This document shows positions 9,396 through 17,167 of a stretch of 64,000 nt of DNA, piece after piece. Origin of the DNA: Ferdinandcohnia sp047246645 (lineage in GTDB: Bacteria > Bacillota > Bacilli > Bacillales > Bacillaceae_L); assembly GCF_047246645.1 (NCBI RefSeq), contig NZ_JBFOKR010000008.1, positions 1 through 64,000 on the forward strand, read 5' to 3'. The position numbers were made by a program, and so were the translations under genes. Within the stretch, counting starts at the first letter, position 1. Each line of letters begins with the position of its first letter. The notes beneath the pieces are model-generated. The model saw nothing but the letters and a program-made list of their open reading frames with translations. It was not told the DNA's origin and made no database searches.

Positions 9396-9519
9396 CGTAT
9401 CACAATCCCCTTCTTTGACTTACGGTTAAAAGTGTGGAATTCCTTCCACTATTCTTTTTACCGGTAATTTTCTAATACGATATCCCTTACTAACGATGTA
9501 AGGACTTGTTTGATTAAAG

Positions 9520-9834
9520 TTAATGCTTCATTGTGTTCATTTCATCAATATTAACTGTACGGCGGTTTCTGTATAACGCCATTAATATCGCTAATCCTAC
9601 AGCAAATTCAGCTGCCGCAATTGCAATTGTAAATAGAGAAAAGATTTGACCAGTTATTCCTGGCGCAGCTCCGTATTTACTGAATGCCACAAAGTTGATA
9701 TTCACTGCATTTAGCATCAACTCAACCGAAATCAATACAATTACAGTATTTCGCTTCGTAAGAGCACCATATAGGCCGATACAAAACAGCATTAATGCTA
9801 ATACAAGGTAGGCTGCTAATGGAACTGAACTCAT
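9520..9834 (-). CDS. nuoK: NADH-quinone oxidoreductase subunit K
   Basis: A small membrane subunit (104 residues, three helices) with the conserved membrane glutamates in VELMLNAVN and AAAEFAVGLAI, which form part of the proton path. It overlaps the nuoJ stop by 4 nt. Confidence 0.95.
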   Translation of the reverse strand: MSSVPLAAYLVLALMLFCIGLYGALTKRNTVIVLISVELMLNAVNINFVAFSKYGAAPGITGQIFSLFTIAIAAAEFAVGLAILMALYRNRRTVNIDEMNTMKH

Positions 9835-10352
9835 TCCCCATCCGCCTCCTCTTCATTGTCTTTTTTCGCTAAAATAATGGAACCAACTAGCGCAACGAGT
9901 AACACAACAGATGTTAATTCAAATGGAATCACATATTTAGAATAAAGCTCGATTCCGATTTGTTCAGTATTGTTTACATGTAATTCTGTTGCCTGCTGAC
10001 CAAAATCTAAATTATAAATTCCAAAGTATACTGCAACACCGAATGTAAGAATTCCACCGATTACTAAAATCTGACGACCAACACTAACCACAGGTTCGCT
10101 TGTATCATTGTGGCGTGTAAGCATGATTCCAAATAACATTAGAATGGTAATTGCACCTGAGTAGATAAGCACCTGTACAGCTGCGACAAATTCTGCATGA
10201 AGCAATACGTACAAACCCGCGATACTAATAAAGGTGAAAACCAGTGCGATAACCATGTGTACGACTTTTTGGAGGTTAAGCATTAAAATACCGCCGCCAA
10301 GCGCACTAATTGCCAGGACTATAAATGCTAAAAATTCTCCAGTCAAACTCAC
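9831..10352 (-). CDS. nuoJ: NADH-quinone oxidoreductase subunit J
   Basis: A five-helix membrane subunit of complex I, 173 residues. The conserved helix-3 region reads AAVQVLIYSGAITILMLF, and the tail is short and acidic. It overlaps nuoI by 4 nt and nuoK by 4 nt. Confidence 0.95.
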   Translation of the reverse strand: MSLTGEFLAFIVLAISALGGGILMLNLQKVVHMVIALVFTFISIAGLYVLLHAEFVAAVQVLIYSGAITILMLFGIMLTRHNDTSEPVVSVGRQILVIGGILTFGVAVYFGIYNLDFGQQATELHVNNTEQIGIELYSKYVIPFELTSVVLLVALVGSIILAKKDNEEEADGE

Positions 10353-10768
10353 GCTTTATTCTCCTTTCGCAAGTTTGTATCGTTTTCGTCTAACCATTGC
10401 AAGTTCTTAAACAAATCATCACGGCTGTACTCAGCTAGTTCGAAATTATTTGTCATGATAATTGCTTCAGTTGGACAAACCTCTGTACATAGGTCACAAA
10501 GGATACAAATTTCAAAGTTAATGTCATACGTATCAATGACCTTCCCTTTTTTCGATGGGTCAGGGTGCTTTTTACCAGTTAACTGAATACAGTCAGTTGG
10601 ACAAATATTGGCACATTGATTACATACGATACACTTTTCCGGATAGAACTTCTGAATACCACGGAAGCGATCCGGTAGTGGTAGCGGCTCATTCGGATAA
10701 TCATATGTTACTTTCTTTAACGTCAATTGATTAAGGGTATATTTCATACCTTTCAGTAAGCCAATCAT
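10349..10768 (-). CDS. nuoI: NADH-quinone oxidoreductase subunit I (two 4Fe-4S ferredoxin-like subunit)
   Basis: Carries clusters N6a and N6b and passes electrons to NuoB. The 139 residues contain two 4Fe-4S motifs, CIVCNQCANICP and CILCDLCTEVCP. The C-terminal end is normal. The start ATG follows AAAGGGGTGA. It is separated from nuoH by a 354-bp repeat insertion, yet its own ribosome site is intact. Confidence 0.96.
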   Translation of the reverse strand: MIGLLKGMKYTLNQLTLKKVTYDYPNEPLPLPDRFRGIQKFYPEKCIVCNQCANICPTDCIQLTGKKHPDPSKKGKVIDTYDINFEICILCDLCTEVCPTEAIIMTNNFELAEYSRDDLFKNLQWLDENDTNLRKENKA

Positions 10769-11122
10769 GTATTGTCACCCCTTTTTTAAAAGTTGAGCAT
10801 CTACGAATGGTAAAACAAATTAATTTCTTTTTTAAAAGTGTGCTATTTCTTGCTTTTTCAGTAAGGTGCGGATTAGAAGGTTTGGTGATTTCCGCTCCTG
10901 GCACTCGCTTTCCGCGGGCGGACCGTGAGCCTCCTCGTCGCAGGCTCCTGCGGGGTCTCACCTGACTTGCACAGGATGTGCTGACGTCTACGTTCGCCAC
11001 AGGACGTGGCGGTTTTTAGTAGACGATCCTATGACTTTCCCGCAGGAGTCTCGTGCCATACGCTCCAATCACCCTTCGGAAAACATAGAATTCAGTTATT
11101 TATTTCCCTACTAAAGCAGCCC
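10769..11122 (+). repeat. family B repeat plus two-hairpin motif inside the nuo operon
   Basis: The nuoH-nuoI gap. A family B repeat runs from about 10881 (TTTGGTGATTTCCGCTCC) to about 11083, with GGCACTCGC near the left end and TCTCGTGCCATACGCTCC near the right end. Within it is copy 2 of the two-hairpin motif. An 89-codon minus frame (10731-11000) is only the repeat read through, so I do not call it. Confidence 0.8.
10969..11025 (+). repeat. covarying two-hairpin motif, copy 2
   Basis: Hairpin 1 is GCAC-AGGAT-GTGC (10969-10981). Hairpin 2 has outer stem CGTCTAC (10985-10991) with GTAGACG (11019-11025), enclosing CGCCAC-AGGAC-GTGGCG (10995-11011). Relative to copy 1 the outer stem differs on both sides but still pairs. 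Confidence 0.75.
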
Positions 11123-12124
11123 TTAATAAAACAATTCCTTAATTAACGCTGATAGGAATATATTCGCTAAAGCGATTGGTAAAAGTACCTTCCAGCCGAA
11201 TTCCATTAGTCTGTCCGCACGTAAACGCGGGAAGGTTGAACGGAACCAGATTAGGATAAATACGATTAAACCAAATTTTAATGAGAACCAAACTGCACCA
11301 GGTATAAAGTCTAAGAATAAAACCGGCTTCCAGCCACCTAAGAACAGTACAGTTGTTAAAGCTGCCATTGCAAACATATATACATATTCAGCTAGCATAA
11401 AGAAGGCCCATCTAAAACCAGAGTATTCAACATGGAAACCTGCAACAATTTCAGATTCTGCTTCAGGTAAGTCAAATGGAACACGATTCAACTCTGCCAC
11501 TGATGCGATAAAGAAGACGACAAATGCAATTGGCTGCGCAAAGATGAACCAAACCTTGTCCTGTGCTTCTACGATATCTGATAGATTTAAGCTTCCAGAT
11601 AATAAAATAACTCCGATTACAGACATAACAAGTGGAATCTCATAAGATATCATTTGTGCCGCAGCACGCATTCCACCCATGAGCGCATATTTGTTATTGG
11701 ATGCCCAACCACCTGCTACAATTCCAATTGTAGTGATTCCAGATATGGCAATATAGTAGAGTAATCCAACTCCAATATCAGCAAATTTATAGTTATCTGT
11801 AAAAGGAAGTGTTGCCACAACCATGAAAGCAGGAGCAAATGCGATTACCGGTGCTAAAATGAATAGCGGTTTATCCGCAACCTTTGGAATCACATCTTCT
11901 TTTAGTAGAAGCTTCAAAACGTCGGCTACTGTCTGTAAAAGTCCCCAACGTCCACCAACTTGGTTCGGACCTTGACGCGCCTGCATGAAACCCATTACTT
12001 TACGTTCAGCAAGTATCGCGTAAGTAACAAAGCCAAGGATAACTAAAAGTAATACGGTCGCTAATAAAAAGTAAATACCAAAATTCGCCCAGCTTGGAGG
12101 TGAATTTAATAAACTATCGATCAT
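11123..12124 (-). CDS. nuoH: NADH-quinone oxidoreductase subunit H
   Basis: The membrane subunit that forms the quinone chamber with NuoB and NuoD, 333 residues and eight helices. Conserved loops are AERKVMGFMQARQGPNQVG, RVPFDLPEAESEIVAGFHVEYSG (split here: RVPFDLPEAESE, then EYSG) and WFRSTFPRLRAD. The ATG shares one base with the nuoD stop (TAATG). Confidence 0.96.
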   Translation of the reverse strand: MIDSLLNSPPSWANFGIYFLLATVLLLVILGFVTYAILAERKVMGFMQARQGPNQVGGRWGLLQTVADVLKLLLKEDVIPKVADKPLFILAPVIAFAPAFMVVATLPFTDNYKFADIGVGLLYYIAISGITTIGIVAGGWASNNKYALMGGMRAAAQMISYEIPLVMSVIGVILLSGSLNLSDIVEAQDKVWFIFAQPIAFVVFFIASVAELNRVPFDLPEAESEIVAGFHVEYSGFRWAFFMLAEYVYMFAMAALTTVLFLGGWKPVLFLDFIPGAVWFSLKFGLIVFILIWFRSTFPRLRADRLMEFGWKVLLPIALANIFLSALIKELFY

Positions 12125-13224
12125 TAGCCGTCTACCTCCCCAAGAACAATATCAATTGCACCTAAGATTGCAATTAGATTTGCCATATTCTCACCTTTTA
12201 AAAGTTTCGGGAGGATTTGGAGATTGTAAAATGACGGACGTCGGAATTTCAAACGATATGGCTCTTTTTTACCATCACTTGCAATATAGCAACCAATTTC
12301 TCCACGAGGTGACTCGATTCTTACAAACGCTTCACCTTTTGGTGCTTTAATGATTTTCGGTACTTTTGCCATGATTTCTCCCTCTTCAGGGAATTGTTCA
12401 ACAGCTTGCTCAATAATTTTTAGTGACTCTTCAATCTCAGCCATACGACAATGGTAGCGTGCCCACGCATCTCCACCATCTCTAGTTGGCACATCAAAGT
12501 CGAATCGATCGTAAATGGAGTATGGCTCATCTTTACGTAAGTCCCATTTAACTCCTGTACAACGAAGGTTCGTTCCACTTAATGAGTAGTTTAATGCATC
12601 TTCTTTCGTGTATTTTCCTACACCGATTACACGGTCACGGAAAATCTCATTCCCTGTTACAAGCTGATGATACCCAGGAAGTTGACTTCTCATATAAGGA
12701 ACAAATTCTTTTACTTTTTCAATCCAGCCTTCTGGTGCATCCCACTTAACTCCTCCTACACGCATGTAGTTGAACGTTAAACGAGCTCCTGAAAGTTCAT
12801 TTAATAGGTTGATAATCATTTCCCGTTCTCTAAACGCATATAAAAACGGTGTCGTTGCTCCGATATCAAGCAAATACGTTCCCCACCATACCAGATGGCT
12901 TGCAACTCTTCCTAACTCCATTGCAAGAACACGCAGATACTCCGCTCTCTCTGGTACTTGAATATCCATCATTGTCTCTACAGCATGACAAAGTACATAG
13001 TTATTTGTCATTGCTGATAGGTAATCCATGCGGTCTGTATAAGGAATAATTTGAGTATATTGCAGATCTTCTGCTAATTTTTCGGTACCACGGTGTAGAT
13101 ACCCAATTACCGGTGTAGCTTCCTTAATTATTTCCCCGTCAATTTTTACAACAAGGCGGAATACTCCGTGAGTACTTGGATGCTGTGGTCCTACGTTTAG
13201 GAGCATTTCTTCTGTACGAATCAA
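12124..13224 (-). CDS. nuoD: NADH-quinone oxidoreductase subunit D (49-kDa subunit)
   Basis: The hydrogenase-derived subunit that binds quinone near cluster N2, 366 residues. Motifs are NVGPQHPSTHGVFR (quinone-site His), GYLHRGTEKLAE, RDGGDAWARYHCRMAEIEES and the C-terminal ILGAIDIVLGEVDG. It starts 3 bp after the nuoC stop. Confidence 0.96.
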   Translation of the reverse strand: MIRTEEMLLNVGPQHPSTHGVFRLVVKIDGEIIKEATPVIGYLHRGTEKLAEDLQYTQIIPYTDRMDYLSAMTNNYVLCHAVETMMDIQVPERAEYLRVLAMELGRVASHLVWWGTYLLDIGATTPFLYAFREREMIINLLNELSGARLTFNYMRVGGVKWDAPEGWIEKVKEFVPYMRSQLPGYHQLVTGNEIFRDRVIGVGKYTKEDALNYSLSGTNLRCTGVKWDLRKDEPYSIYDRFDFDVPTRDGGDAWARYHCRMAEIEESLKIIEQAVEQFPEEGEIMAKVPKIIKAPKGEAFVRIESPRGEIGCYIASDGKKEPYRLKFRRPSFYNLQILPKLLKGENMANLIAILGAIDIVLGEVDG

Positions 13225-13227
13225 ATG

Positions 13228-14622
13228 CTACACCTCCACATCATACGGTTCATAATCTTTTCTAAGTGGATAACCCACCCAATCATCTGGTAATAGAATT
13301 CTTGTTAAATTCGGATGACCAGTAAAGCTTATACCTAATAAGTCAAACGCTTCTCGCTCTGGCCAATTCGCACCTTCCCAAAGTGGCTGTAACGATTGAA
13401 TTGTCGGTTCATCCCGGTCAATCTTCACCTTAAGAGCAACTGATTGTCTATTTTTGTATGAGAATAGATGTACATACACTTCCATATGCGTTTGAAAGTC
13501 GGTTCCGTGTAATTCGGATAGATAATCAAAACCCAATTGCTCATTATACTTTAAAAATTCTGCTATTTTAAAATATGTATCTGGCTTTGCCACTAGAGTA
13601 GGTACGTCTTTTGATAAAGTATTAATATATGAGTCTTCTAAAACTTCACCTAAATGTTCTTTTATTACTTTTACATACTTTTCTAGATATGGTTGATTTG
13701 GAGAAGGCTTTGTTTCTTCAACAACCTCATCTGCTCCAGCGTTTGCTGATTTAGCTCTAGCTGCTGCCGCTGCCTTTGCTTTTGCTGCTGCAATTGCCTT
13801 CGCTTTTTCTTTTGCAAGATCATCAGCATCTCCAGCTTCTCCACCTGCGGCTTTCGCTTTTGCCTTTGCCGCCGCTGCTGCTTTTGCCTTTGCTACTGCC
13901 GCTGCCTTGGCTTTCGCTTTTGCAGCCTCATCATCACCAGAATCTGCTCCAGCACCTTCCATTGCCTTTTGCTTTGCAAGTGCTGCCGCTTTTGCCTTCG
14001 CAGCTGCTACTGCCTTCGCTTTGGCTTTCGCTAAGTCGTCATCGTCGGATGAACTTCCCTTTGCAGCCTCTGCCGCTTTTTGCTTAGCTAATGCAGCCGC
14101 CTTCGCCTTTGCTGCTGCTACAGCTTTTGCTTTTGCCGTTGCAAGGTCGTCACCATCTGATGACTCTTCTTTTGAAGCTTCTGCTGCTTTTTGTTTCGCT
14201 AATGCCGCTGCTTTCGCTTTCGCTGCCGCTGCCGCCTTTTGCTTAGCAAGGTCTTTATCATCAGAAGAAGTTTCTTCATTTTTCGGCTCAGCCGCTTTCT
14301 GTTTTGCGAGTGCCGCTGCTTTCGCTTTCGCCGCTGCTGCCGCCTTCGCTTTTGCTAGATCAATATTTTCTTCTTGTGAAGTGTTTTCTTCACTTACAGG
14401 TTCAGCTGCTTGTTCTGCTGCTTTCTGCTTCGCAAGTGCCGCCGCTTTGGCTTTTGCTGCAGCTGCTGCCTTCGCTTTCGCTATATCTATGTTTTCTTCC
14501 TTAGGCTTTTCTTCACTCTTTGCCTCAGCTGCTTGTTTCTCAGCTAGACGTTGCTTCGCAAGCTCCTTCGCTCGCTCCGCAGCCTCACGTTTTTGTTGTT
14601 CCAGATCTTTTTCATCGCTCAC
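13228..14622 (-). CDS. nuoC: NADH-quinone oxidoreductase subunit C with long Lys/Ala-rich N-terminal extension
   Basis: The 30-kDa peripheral-arm subunit, 464 residues. Only about residues 315-464 are the conserved domain (FDYLSELHGTDF, PLWEGANWPEREAFDLLGISF, RILLPDDWVGYPLRKDYEP). Residues 1-310 are about seven imperfect units of a Lys/Ala helix (AKAKAAALAKQKAAE) separated by short acidic, Ser-rich linkers (SSDDDDL, SSDGDDL). The start is GTG with AAGGTGAT upstream, 1 bp after nuoB. I recall similar extensions in B. cereus group NuoC. A role in assembly or membrane/nucleic-acid contact is speculation. Confidence 0.92.
   Translation of the reverse strand: MSDEKDLEQQKREAAERAKELAKQRLAEKQAAEAKSEEKPKEENIDIAKAKAAAAAKAKAAALAKQKAAEQAAEPVSEENTSQEENIDLAKAKAAAAAKAKAAALAKQKAAEPKNEETSSDDKDLAKQKAAAAAKAKAAALAKQKAAEASKEESSDGDDLATAKAKAVAAAKAKAAALAKQKAAEAAKGSSSDDDDLAKAKAKAVAAAKAKAAALAKQKAMEGAGADSGDDEAAKAKAKAAAVAKAKAAAAAKAKAKAAGGEAGDADDLAKEKAKAIAAAKAKAAAAARAKSANAGADEVVEETKPSPNQPYLEKYVKVIKEHLGEVLEDSYINTLSKDVPTLVAKPDTYFKIAEFLKYNEQLGFDYLSELHGTDFQTHMEVYVHLFSYKNRQSVALKVKIDRDEPTIQSLQPLWEGANWPEREAFDLLGISFTGHPNLTRILLPDDWVGYPLRKDYEPYDVEV
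13740..14500 (-). repeat. in-frame degenerate tandem repeats encoding the NuoC helix units
   Basis: Repeats of roughly 100 bp, rich in GCN and AAR codons. They create long antisense frames such as 13907-14674, which are not genes. Codon choice differs between units, so the array is old or has diverged at synonymous sites. Confidence 0.8.
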
Positions 14623-14623
14623 G

Positions 14624-15136
14624 CTAGATCACCTTCTTCCCTGTCTTAGCCTCATAGCGAATCTTCTCTTTTAATTTATTAATCCCGTAAATAAGTGCCG
14701 CTGGATTTGGAGGACAACCCGGAATGTACACATCAACTGGTACGATTTGGTCTACCCCTTTAACCACCGCGTATGATTTTACATAAGGACCCCCTGCAGT
14801 CGCACAAGACCCCATCGCAATAACCCACTTAGGTTCAGGCATTTGATCATATAATCTCTTTAAAACAGGAGCCATTTTCTTCGTAACAGTACCCGACACA
14901 ATCATACAGTCTGACTGACGTGGGGAAGTACGGAAAAACGATCCAAAACGGTCTAAATCATAGTGAGAAGAGCCTGTACCCATCATCTCAATCGCACAAC
15001 AAGCCAGACCAAATGTAAGTGGCCATAGTGAATTACTACGTGCCCATCCCTTCACTTGCTCCAGCGTCGTTATGAATACACTTCTCTTCAATTCTTCCAT
15101 CTCTAAATCTGAAATACCATCAATTTTTAAATCCAT
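14624..15136 (-). CDS. nuoB: NADH-quinone oxidoreductase subunit B
   Basis: Holds the terminal 4Fe-4S cluster N2 that reduces quinone. The 170 residues contain the cluster Cys residues in GLACCAIEMM, TSPRQSDCMIVSGTVT, AMGSCATAGG and IPGCPPNP. I set the start at the ATG at 15136 (MDLKIDG), which overlaps the end of nuoA by 10 nt. An upstream in-frame start at 15157 lacks a better ribosome site. Confidence 0.95.
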   Translation of the reverse strand: MDLKIDGISDLEMEELKRSVFITTLEQVKGWARSNSLWPLTFGLACCAIEMMGTGSSHYDLDRFGSFFRTSPRQSDCMIVSGTVTKKMAPVLKRLYDQMPEPKWVIAMGSCATAGGPYVKSYAVVKGVDQIVPVDVYIPGCPPNPAALIYGINKLKEKIRYEAKTGKKVI

Positions 15137-15504
15137 TTCAACACGCCCTTCTTCCATGCATAAACTAAGCCGATAACGAGCATTACAACGAAAATGAACA
15201 TCTCAATTAACGCAAAAATACCAAGTTTATCGTAAGCAACAGCCCATGGATATAAAAAGACTGTCTCTACATCAAAAATAACGAATAATAAAGCGAAAAT
15301 ATAATACCTTACATTAAACTGTACACGTGAATCATGAAATGGTTCAATCCCACTCTCATATGTAGTAGCCTTCGCTTCACTCGGCGCATGAGGTCTCAAA
15401 AAACGACCAAGAGTCAATGCCACAATAGGTAAAATAATCCCCAACAACAAGAAGACAACCACAATTAAGTAATTGTTCAAGTACTGATTCAAAAAATCTT
15501 CCAT
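15127..15504 (-). CDS. nuoA: NADH-quinone oxidoreductase subunit A
   Basis: The first gene of the nuo operon: a 125-residue, three-helix subunit. Family motifs are TYESGIEPFHDSRVQFNVRYY and FDVETVFLYPWA. The ATG at 15504 follows GGAGGGGGCTGC, an excellent ribosome site; the longer frame to 15558 is not needed. Confidence 0.95.
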   Translation of the reverse strand: MEDFLNQYLNNYLIVVVFLLLGIILPIVALTLGRFLRPHAPSEAKATTYESGIEPFHDSRVQFNVRYYIFALLFVIFDVETVFLYPWAVAYDKLGIFALIEMFIFVVMLVIGLVYAWKKGVLKWI

Positions 15505-15570
15505 GCAGCCCCCTCCGATATTCTCGAAAAATTTGTAGTGATAAAAATATTTAAACATGTAACCGATAAC

Positions 15571-15600
15571 ATTATAGCACTTTTACCAACAAAGTGTCGA
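15571..15600 (-). promoter_or_regulatory. candidate sigma-A promoter of the nuo operon
   Basis: On the minus strand TCGACA (rc of 15595-15600) is followed after 18 nt by TATAAT (rc of 15571-15576), about 67 bp upstream of the nuoA ATG. The -35 hexamer lies inside the GTGTCGAC end (15594-15601) of the palindromic element to the right. Confidence 0.6.
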
Positions 15601-15794
15601 CCAAACCTGGCACATATTCACGGAAAATACCTTTTCAATAAAATGAATGAGAATGCCGCGGGAAAAGCTAGCTTTTCCAAGCAAATTCTCATTCATTTTA
15701 TTGTTTCAGCCGATAGGCTGAAATGATGAAGCGTAGCTTCATCAAAAAGGTAATTTCCACCCCATATAGAAAGCCGTACCCAACTTGTCGACAC
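15594..15794. repeat. palindromic element folding as a perfect four-way junction (family F)
   Basis: The ends are GTGTCGAC (15594-15601) and GTCGACAC (15787-15794). Inside, an outer 14-bp stem (15622-15635 with 15745-15758, one mismatch) encloses three arms: 19 bp perfect (15636-15654/15685-15703), 8 bp with loop GATA (15704-15723), and 9 bp with loop GTA (15724-15744). No base is unpaired between the arms. The first arm is capped by the 18-bp palindrome GGAAAAGCTAGCTTTTCC (15661-15678). It encodes no protein. Confidence 0.8.
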
Positions 15795-15806
15795 CTTGTC
15801 CCCTCC

Positions 15807-15960
15807 CCCTAGCCAAAAAGCCGCCAGGCTTTTTGGCGTACTACCAGACTCAGAATTACTAGAATCTAAAAGGTTTTTTTCTTTTCTGGAATCTAGGGTT
15901 TTAAAGGAATTCATCATCTGGAACGAAGTTCCAGCTAATCTAATAATTCCACCTGTCCCC
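15807..15960. repeat. second cluster of nested hairpins
   Basis: GCCAAAAAGCC-GCCA-GGCTTTTTGGC (15812-15837) is an 11-bp hairpin. CCCTAG (15807-15812) can pair with CTAGGG (15893-15898). CTGGAAC-GAA-GTTCCAG (15919-15935) is another hairpin, bracketed by GGAATT and AATTCC. It looks like a second, less regular structured element next to the four-way junction. Confidence 0.55.
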
Positions 15961-16198
15961 AATCCCCCAAACTATCGCACTAAAACATTATCCACCCCTA
16001 ACCCTATTAAACTATTCAAAAATCGTCAATGACATGCATCACATCTTTCATATGAAATTTAACAATCACCTCCGTCTACTACCCAGCGCTTTTTAAATTT
16101 ACCCATAATCACAAAAAATCCCTTTAATTTAAAGACCCGCAAGGGTCCATCCACCATTCTCACATTAACTCCAACCCCACAAAGTAACCAAAACCAAA
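15961..16198. other. AT-rich intergenic DNA
   Basis: No coding frame is supported. A short GACCC-GCAA-GGGTC hairpin lies near 16133-16146. Nothing else is recognised between the hairpin cluster and the terminator of the next gene. Confidence 0.4.
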
Positions 16199-16228
16199 AA
16201 CCCCAAAAGCACTCCCGCTTCTGGGGTT
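16194..16228 (-). terminator. terminator of the MBL-fold gene
   Basis: AACCCCA (16199-16205) and TGGGGTT (16222-16228) pair, with a possible AGC/GCT inner stem, followed by TTT on the minus strand. Confidence 0.65.
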
Positions 16229-16302
16229 AAATATAATATTCAATTCAATGCTAGCAGTTTTAATTAGCACTAACTCCTTTAGAACCAACTATCTTCCTAA
16301 AT

Positions 16303-17115
16303 TTAATTACCTCTCTCAAGATGATAGATATAACGATCTGCTGATTTTATAACGGAACTTTTCCCATCCTTTTCAATTCTACTTTCGAAAGCACCATAAA
16401 TAGAAGTGAATTCATATTTTTCTAGTATCTGTTTTATCTTTTTCACTTCATGAACAGGCAAAGGAATACGGTTTGGGTGACTATACATAAAACTAACCCA
16501 ACCGGGGTCTGGTACAATAAAAATGGTATCTCCAACCAATAATGTCCCATCTGATTTCGAACCCTTTTTCCAATGTAACACGGAGCTCCCCTTAAAATGT
16601 CCACCAGTGTTAATAAGCGTTATATCTGGCATTAACACAGATTCCTCTCCATCCCACAAATGATAGCGAGGACTTTGTCTTGTAATCCATTGTTGATCTG
16701 ATTGATGAATATAAACCGGGCAACCAAATACATCCGCCCATTCTACAACCGTGCTGTAATAGTGAGGGTGTGATAGAGCAATTGCCTGTATTCCTCCTAA
16801 ATCATTGATTGCTTCAATCGTTCTACTATCTAGGTAAGTAATACAATCCCAAAGGACATTACCCTCAGGCGTTCGAACTAAATAAGCTCTTTGTCCTATG
16901 GCTATTTGTGGCTTTGTTTGAATACTATAGAGATTTTCTTCCAATTTGGTAATTTCATTCATATATGGTTCCTTCAAATAATCTTCCAACCTGGTCCATT
17001 CTTGACCACTGCTAGGAACATATTGTCTATCATCAGAACAAATGATACAGAGTTTTGGTTCCTCTTTCGTTGCGTCATACTGTACACCACATGTATTGCA
17101 TATAAAATTGGTCAT
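16303..17115 (-). CDS. zinc-ribbon plus metallo-beta-lactamase-fold hydrolase
   Basis: 270 residues. The N terminus has two CxxC pairs (CNTC, about 6-9, and CIIC, about 23-26) like a rubredoxin or zinc ribbon. From about residue 55 an MBL fold follows, with SHPHYYSTVVEW in place of the usual HxHxDH, then TGGHFKGSSVLHW and LLVGDTIF. The altered metal motif means activity is uncertain. The ATG follows AAAGGAGG. It is the last minus gene of the accessory block, closed by a terminator. The substrate is unknown. Confidence 0.75.
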   Translation of the reverse strand: MTNFICNTCGVQYDATKEEPKLCIICSDDRQYVPSSGQEWTRLEDYLKEPYMNEITKLEENLYSIQTKPQIAIGQRAYLVRTPEGNVLWDCITYLDSRTIEAINDLGGIQAIALSHPHYYSTVVEWADVFGCPVYIHQSDQQWITRQSPRYHLWDGEESVLMPDITLINTGGHFKGSSVLHWKKGSKSDGTLLVGDTIFIVPDPGWVSFMYSHPNRIPLPVHEVKKIKQILEKYEFTSIYGAFESRIEKDGKSSVIKSADRYIYHLERGN

Positions 17116-17167
17116 ACAATCCCTCCTTTTTAAGGTAACCTTACTTAATCGTTTACCAATCTTTTAA

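Noticed and set aside
10731..11000. 89-codon minus frame between nuoH and nuoI
   Set aside because: It reads through the family B repeat and overlaps the nuoI start.
13907..14674. 255-codon open frame on the plus strand, antisense to nuoC
   Set aside because: It is a by-product of the Lys/Ala-rich repeats: the complement of GCN/AAR codons gives Ala/Phe-rich frames. No ribosome site or family match.
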